From the NCBI GenBank assembly GCA_973895155.1, contig OZ316897.1:4526001-4590000 (forward strand): a DNA stretch of 64,000 nucleotides, in the 5' to 3' direction. Below, piece after piece: positions 60,226 to 64,000 of this stretch. Position 1 is the first letter of the stretch, and each line of letters opens with the position of its first letter. The notes beneath the pieces are model-generated. The model was not told where the DNA came from. It did not search any database and worked only from the letters and a program-made list of their open reading frames with translations. Both the position numbers and the translations under genes were made by a program. Source of the stretch: Marsupella aquatica (Eukaryota; Marchantiophyta).

Positions 60226-60808
60226 TGTTCATTACAAAAATTAAAAATTCAGCCAACTACCAAGAATTCTCCCGGTCCAGTCCAGATGACAATTTGCCAT
60301 GAGCTTCGTGGAAATTATAAGATGCTGGATTTTTACTAGGTTACACAGAAATCTTCGTGACTTTAGGGTAGGTGAAAATGGTCCCCTTATCTTTTGGGCG
60401 GGGAATCTTGATTCTGCAGTACGCGGCGTCGGGATGGGTTCGGCCCCAAAGTCCCAAACCCTAAAAATCATTTTAACCTCTTCTGGTGCTGCTGAGTTTT
60501 TCCGCCGCTGTGTTGCGTGCCCTAAACTCATGACTTGCCTCATCAGCTGCTGGCGACACGCGCTTCTTGTGGGGCGAGCCACAGGTCGTTCATGATCTGC
60601 TGCTGACTGCACTCCAGCGGTTGCTGAGGCTTCATATCTGGATCGGGAGCGATTGTCGACGCAGTGCGAAGGTTTTCTTGTTCGGGTTCGTCGCTGCGTC
60701 GGAGATTACTTGGTGCTGTTGGTGATTGCGGAGGGAGAGCTCGTCGGAGGTGCGTTTGTGACGAAGGACGAGCAAGGTTTTCGATCAGTCGACGTTTTTT
60801 TCGTCAAG
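60226..60808 (+). promoter_or_regulatory. Upstream region and 5' leader of the glycine-rich RRM gene
   Basis: GC content rises from about 60400. The open frame of the gene runs upstream to 60653, but that part has no similarity to RRM proteins, so it is taken as leader. No clear TATA box can be assigned. Confidence 0.35.
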
Positions 60809-61351
60809 ATGGCGGAGTACAGATGCTTTGTTGGTGGCTTGGCGTGGGCCACGACCGATACCAACCTGGAGCATGCGTTCCGGCCATACGGAGAGGTGGT
60901 GGAGTCGAAAATCATCAGCGACCGAGAGACGGGACGGTCACGAGGGTTTGGCTTCGTCACATTCGCCGAAGAACAGTCGATGAAGGACGCCATCGAGGGA
61001 ATGAACGGGAAGGAGCTTGACGGGCGGAACATCACCGTCAACCAGGCCCAGTCTCGAGGTGGAGGCGGAGGTGGTGGTGGCGGAGGCGGATTCCGCAGCG
61101 GAGGTAGCGGTTACGGAGGTGGAGGTGGTGGATACAAAGAGGGTGGTGGAAGCCGTTATGGTAGCGGCGGTGGTGGCAGCGGCTATGGTGACAGAGCCGG
61201 AGGAAGAGGAGGCAGTGGTGGTGGATATGGTGGTGGCTACGGAGGTGGTGGTGGTGGGTACGGTGGAAGCAGAGGAGGTGGTGGTGGAGCCTATGGTGAT
61301 AACAGCTGGAGGCAAGACAGCCGTGGGAGCGGTGGTTTTGGGGAAACCTAA
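60809..61351 (+). CDS. Glycine-rich RNA-binding protein with N-terminal RRM, intronless
   Basis: It is 180 residues. The ATG at 60809 gives MAEYRCFVGGLAWATTDTN, the standard start of plant GR-RBPs (AtGRP7/8-like, class IV). The RRM spans about residues 4-82 with RNP2 (CFVGGL) and RNP1 (RGFGFVTF), then ITVNQAQSRGGGGG. The rest is a glycine-rich tail with repeated GGGY, GGSRYG and GGYGGG units plus Arg and Ser, ending GSGGFGET. Such proteins bind single-stranded RNA and act in splicing, RNA export and cold or stress responses, and the glycine-rich tail drives self-association. AtGRP7-type genes usually have an intron within the RRM; none is seen here. The glycine run is coded by GGT/GGA/GGC, which opens misleading frames on both strands. 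Confidence 0.93.
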   Translation: MAEYRCFVGGLAWATTDTNLEHAFRPYGEVVESKIISDRETGRSRGFGFVTFAEEQSMKDAIEGMNGKELDGRNITVNQAQSRGGGGGGGGGGGFRSGGSGYGGGGGGYKEGGGSRYGSGGGGSGYGDRAGGRGGSGGGYGGGYGGGGGGYGGSRGGGGGAYGDNSWRQDSRGSGGFGET

Positions 61352-62747
61352 AAAAAGAATACCATCCATCGTTTTGAGATCATCAGTTCGGGAGCCCGTG
61401 CTCTCACGTGGCTCTCCGGTTCGGTTGTGTTCCTGCTCGTATCCGGTCCCGACTTTTTGATCCGGTCCTTTTATGGAGGCCCCCGCTGCCGCCGAGGCGC
61501 TCGCTGAAGTGATCGTTCTGCTCTAGAGGATCACGATGCTCTAGAGAGATTCTCTGTCCTTTGTTCGTGAGTTTTGACATATTTCTTTGCTTCCGTTTGG
61601 AGCAGGACGACCGTCCTGACGTTTTATCTTAGCGATGCGACTCGTGCTCGATGTTACTTTGGGGCAGGCAGTGGCAAAGCACAAAGATCATTGGCGAAAC
61701 ACAATGATCAATGCTATTAATGCTCGATGAAAGCTTCCAGAGTCCAGACTCAGATCATGCATGGATTTCTTGTGTGCTCTGCTTTCATATCTACAAAGAG
61801 GGCTTCAAAAAATGTCAGCCTGAGTTGCATTTGCAATGCAGGCCTTATTTGGGATAAGGAGGGTTGCTCCCCTGATGCAAGCATTTGGGAACCGCCATGC
61901 CCCTGGCCTCCAATCCCTTCCTAGTGCCTCGTCATGCCAGGTCTATTACTCTATTTCGCAGGCCATACCTTTACTTCCCCTCTCCTGGTGCTGTTCTATT
62001 TTCCTTGGACCGTGTCTATGTAACTTATCGCGATGTCTAAATTGGGATGGTGATCATTTAACACGGCTCAAATCTGTGGTGTCTTCTGATCATGGGCTAC
62101 TGGTATCATGTGTTCGGATCTTTCATTTGTTGTGACTCACTCTATATGGCTTTCTGTACAACGGATATTCTCGCCTTGCCCTGGAATGGAACTCTGCGCC
62201 ACTTGAGTTCGTTTTGTAGTCTGGAACGGCAGGACCATCTGTCTCGACGTATTTGAGGAGTTCGGAATACATTATTCAAACATTTGTTGCCATGTATGTA
62301 TTTGACGAGACCTGGAGATTTGTCGAGCTGATGTGGGGGCGCTCGATATACAGTAGATGTTGATGTTTCGTAAAGTGTACATACGAATTCAAGTATGTGA
62401 ATCATGTGCTAGAGTCGTTTGATATCACTCTGAGGAAGAAAGGAAATGTTTTGCTTGAAAAGAAGTATTGTCCAAACTTAGCCTGAACGGAATGAAAGTG
62501 ACTGTTATTTACCCAAGCAAATAAGCTATGATTTACCCATGCAAATGTTCCTCACTAAGAGTTGCCTAACCCGGGTAGATGATTTAGTGGACAACAGCTA
62601 CTCTCAAGAAGTTGAGATTGAACCCAATATGTCGATATGCTATTTACTTTGATTGATCCGAGTCATCGAAAACCACTCAGAACACTAAGTAACAGTAGTT
62701 CATGCTCGGTGTATCTGCGTTTGATACTATTTTCTCAGTGTATCTGC
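61352..62747. other. 3' flank of the RRM gene, no further gene
   Basis: This probably includes the 3' untranslated region. Open frames at 61727-62135 have no recognised motif. Confidence 0.45.
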
Positions 62748-63043
62748 GTGTTCTCGCGTTTTAACCATTAATGACCCTCTAGCAGAACCGAATGAACATT
62801 TTTCCTCCATACGGACCATTCTGAGCCTCTCAACCACGTGAAAGGGTTCTTTGAGATCAGTAAGTGCATAGCATGGCTCAACATTGAACGGGCCCGTGTT
62901 CTCGCGTTTTAACCATTAATAACCCTCTGGTAGAACCGAATGAACATTTTTCCCCAGTACGGACCATTCCGAGCCTCTCAACCACGTGAAATGGTTCTTT
63001 GAGATCGGTAAGTGCATAGCATGGCTCAACATTGAACGGGCAA
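62748..63043. repeat. 148-bp tandem duplication
   Basis: Two copies, 62748-62895 and 62896-63043, start GTGTTCTCGCGTTTTAACCA and end AACATTGAACGGGC. Roughly ten differences separate them. Confidence 0.92.
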
Positions 63044-63109
63044 AGGAGAACTTTGGATTTCGTACCCATTATCCAGCTCCTAACTAGCGCAGACGTGAAA
63101 TGGTTCTCT

Positions 63110-63235
63110 GATGTTGCCATTGAAGGCTGCTTGGCAGAGAACTTGTGGGTCGTTAAGGTCTGAGGTCGAGGGTTCAAGGCACGGCCGTCAACCCCACCCA
63201 AGTGGAGCACACCACCTGCTTCTTTTAAACCACAC
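63110..63235 (+). repeat. Possible second tRNA-related repeat
   Basis: TTGGCAGAGAACTTG resembles an A-box and GAGGGTTCAAGGC, about 37 bases on, resembles a B-box, the spacing of a tRNA-type internal promoter. What follows is not a tRNA 3' half, so a SINE head or a decayed tRNA is possible. There is only one copy in the window, so this is weakly supported. Confidence 0.25.
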
Positions 63236-63484
63236 TTTCACTTGAAAATTTCCCTTTCGGGGTTACCCTTGGTTACTATCATAAGTATTTTTCTTCTTTA
63301 AATAGGGAAGCAAACTGGCGCGGTAGGTGGAGAAAAGGGAGGAAGGTGGAGAAAAGTGAATGGAATGTGAACCGTGTGTTTATTATGTTAATAATTTTTT
63401 TATCCAATGCGATAGGCGTGCAATAAAAAAATACATACAAGTCTCAAAAATTCATGGATGTTTAAATCTCAATTAAACTTGACT

Positions 63485-63584
63485 ATGTTAGGCTTATCAG
63501 AAAAATATTCCAGGCCAATTTTTTTGTGAACAATATGTTAGGTTTATCAGAAAAAAATTCCAGGCCAATTTTTTTGTGAACCTA
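63485..63584. repeat. 50-bp tandem duplication
   Basis: ATGTTAGGCTTATCAGAAAA..TTCCAGGCCAATTTTTTTGTGAAC is present twice in a row with only about two differences. Confidence 0.9.
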
Positions 63585-63682
63585 AAACCATCAGATTCTA
63601 TTTGCATATCGAGGGAAATACCCTTTCTAGTTTCTCAGAAACTTTTGGAAGTACACATTGAGAGAAGAAGTAGTCCGTAGAA

Positions 63683-63752
63683 ATTCATGGCCCTCTCAAT
63701 CCTTCATTCATTAAAACATTCATGGCCCTCTCAATCCTTCATTCATTAAAAC
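63683..63752. repeat. 35-bp tandem duplication
   Basis: ATTCATGGCCCTCTCAATCC..TTCATTCATTAAAAC occurs twice in direct succession, essentially identical. Confidence 0.9.
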
Positions 63753-64000
63753 CAGTGGTTTGGGTTAAAGAGATACTTCCAAGCCGCGCTGAGCTAGTCC
63801 AAAAAGAGCAAATTCAATATTAAAGTAAATATTGAATGTCAAACTTTCCTGTTCAAATTTTTGGAAACTAAAAGGGTGTTAATGAGTGAAGATAGGAAAG
63901 ATGTCAAGGTCTATGGGGTTTACCTGTGACAGGCTGTTTTAGTGGGAGCATCATTGTCTTGGGCACCTTCTCGTGAGAGTAATATGCTATCCTGCAAACA
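63753..64000. other. Right edge, nothing recognised
   Basis: AT-rich DNA with no coding frame or repeat seen. Confidence 0.5.

Noticed and set aside
60938-61460. Overlapping frames on both strands across the glycine-rich tail
   Set aside because: GGN codon repeats keep other frames open; the Thr/Ser/Ala-rich and Val/Ala/Glu-rich products are artefacts.

Overview
The window is nuclear DNA from a land plant. The coding genes are split by short spliceosomal introns (GT..AG, mostly 80-900 bp). They encode plant-type proteins: a CHASE-domain hybrid histidine kinase, clathrin light chain, a plant-type three-finger CCCH protein, a PTS2-bearing peroxisomal malate dehydrogenase and a glycine-rich RRM protein. 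Gene density is low (five apparently intact genes in 64 kb) and the rest is repeat-rich. The divergent CHASE ectodomain suggests a non-seed plant (bryophyte or other early-diverging lineage). That placement is inference; I cannot name the species.

Layout. 0-0.7 kb: copies of a tRNA-derived SINE-like repeat. 1.1-9.8 kb (+): a 14-exon hybrid sensor histidine kinase with a long purine-rich leader. 11.2-12.9 kb: a decayed BCS1-type AAA-ATPase pseudogene on the minus strand, next to tandem duplications and a LINE-like scrap. 13-17.4 kb: gene-free, with a CACTA-ended MITE and a decayed satellite array. 18.3-20.4 kb (+): clathrin light chain. 20.4-25.7 kb: gene-free, with several two-copy tandem duplications and a 20-bp minisatellite. 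25.7-29.5 kb (-): CCCH zinc-finger protein. 29.5-40 kb: a gene desert. 40.0-42.9 kb (+): peroxisomal NAD-malate dehydrogenase in nine exons. 43-49 kb: a gene desert with a fold-back MITE and an AT-rich minisatellite.

49.0-59.5 kb is the most unusual part. It holds a broken, intron-containing gene for a Crypton/KCTD1-type (DUF3504-like) tyrosine recombinase on the plus strand. A Ty1/copia element (49201-55882, minus, 5-bp target duplication TCAAG) is inserted in its first coding exon. A 5'-truncated LINE (57869-59449, minus, 17-bp target duplication) is inserted just after its stop codon. Removing the two insertions on paper brings the recombinase parts back together in order: an N-terminal domain, then R, HxxR, H and Y motifs, then a conserved tail. 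Several frameshifts and stops remain.

60-64 kb: a second SINE copy, an intronless glycine-rich RRM protein (60809-61351, +), then non-coding DNA with 148-bp, 50-bp and 35-bp tandem duplications.

The five intact genes are unrelated housekeeping or signalling genes and form no operon or pathway. The histidine kinase would start a His-Asp phosphorelay, clathrin light chain works in vesicle coats, malate dehydrogenase balances peroxisomal NADH, and the CCCH and RRM proteins probably act on RNA. All exon boundaries were read by hand from splice sites, reading phase and family conservation.
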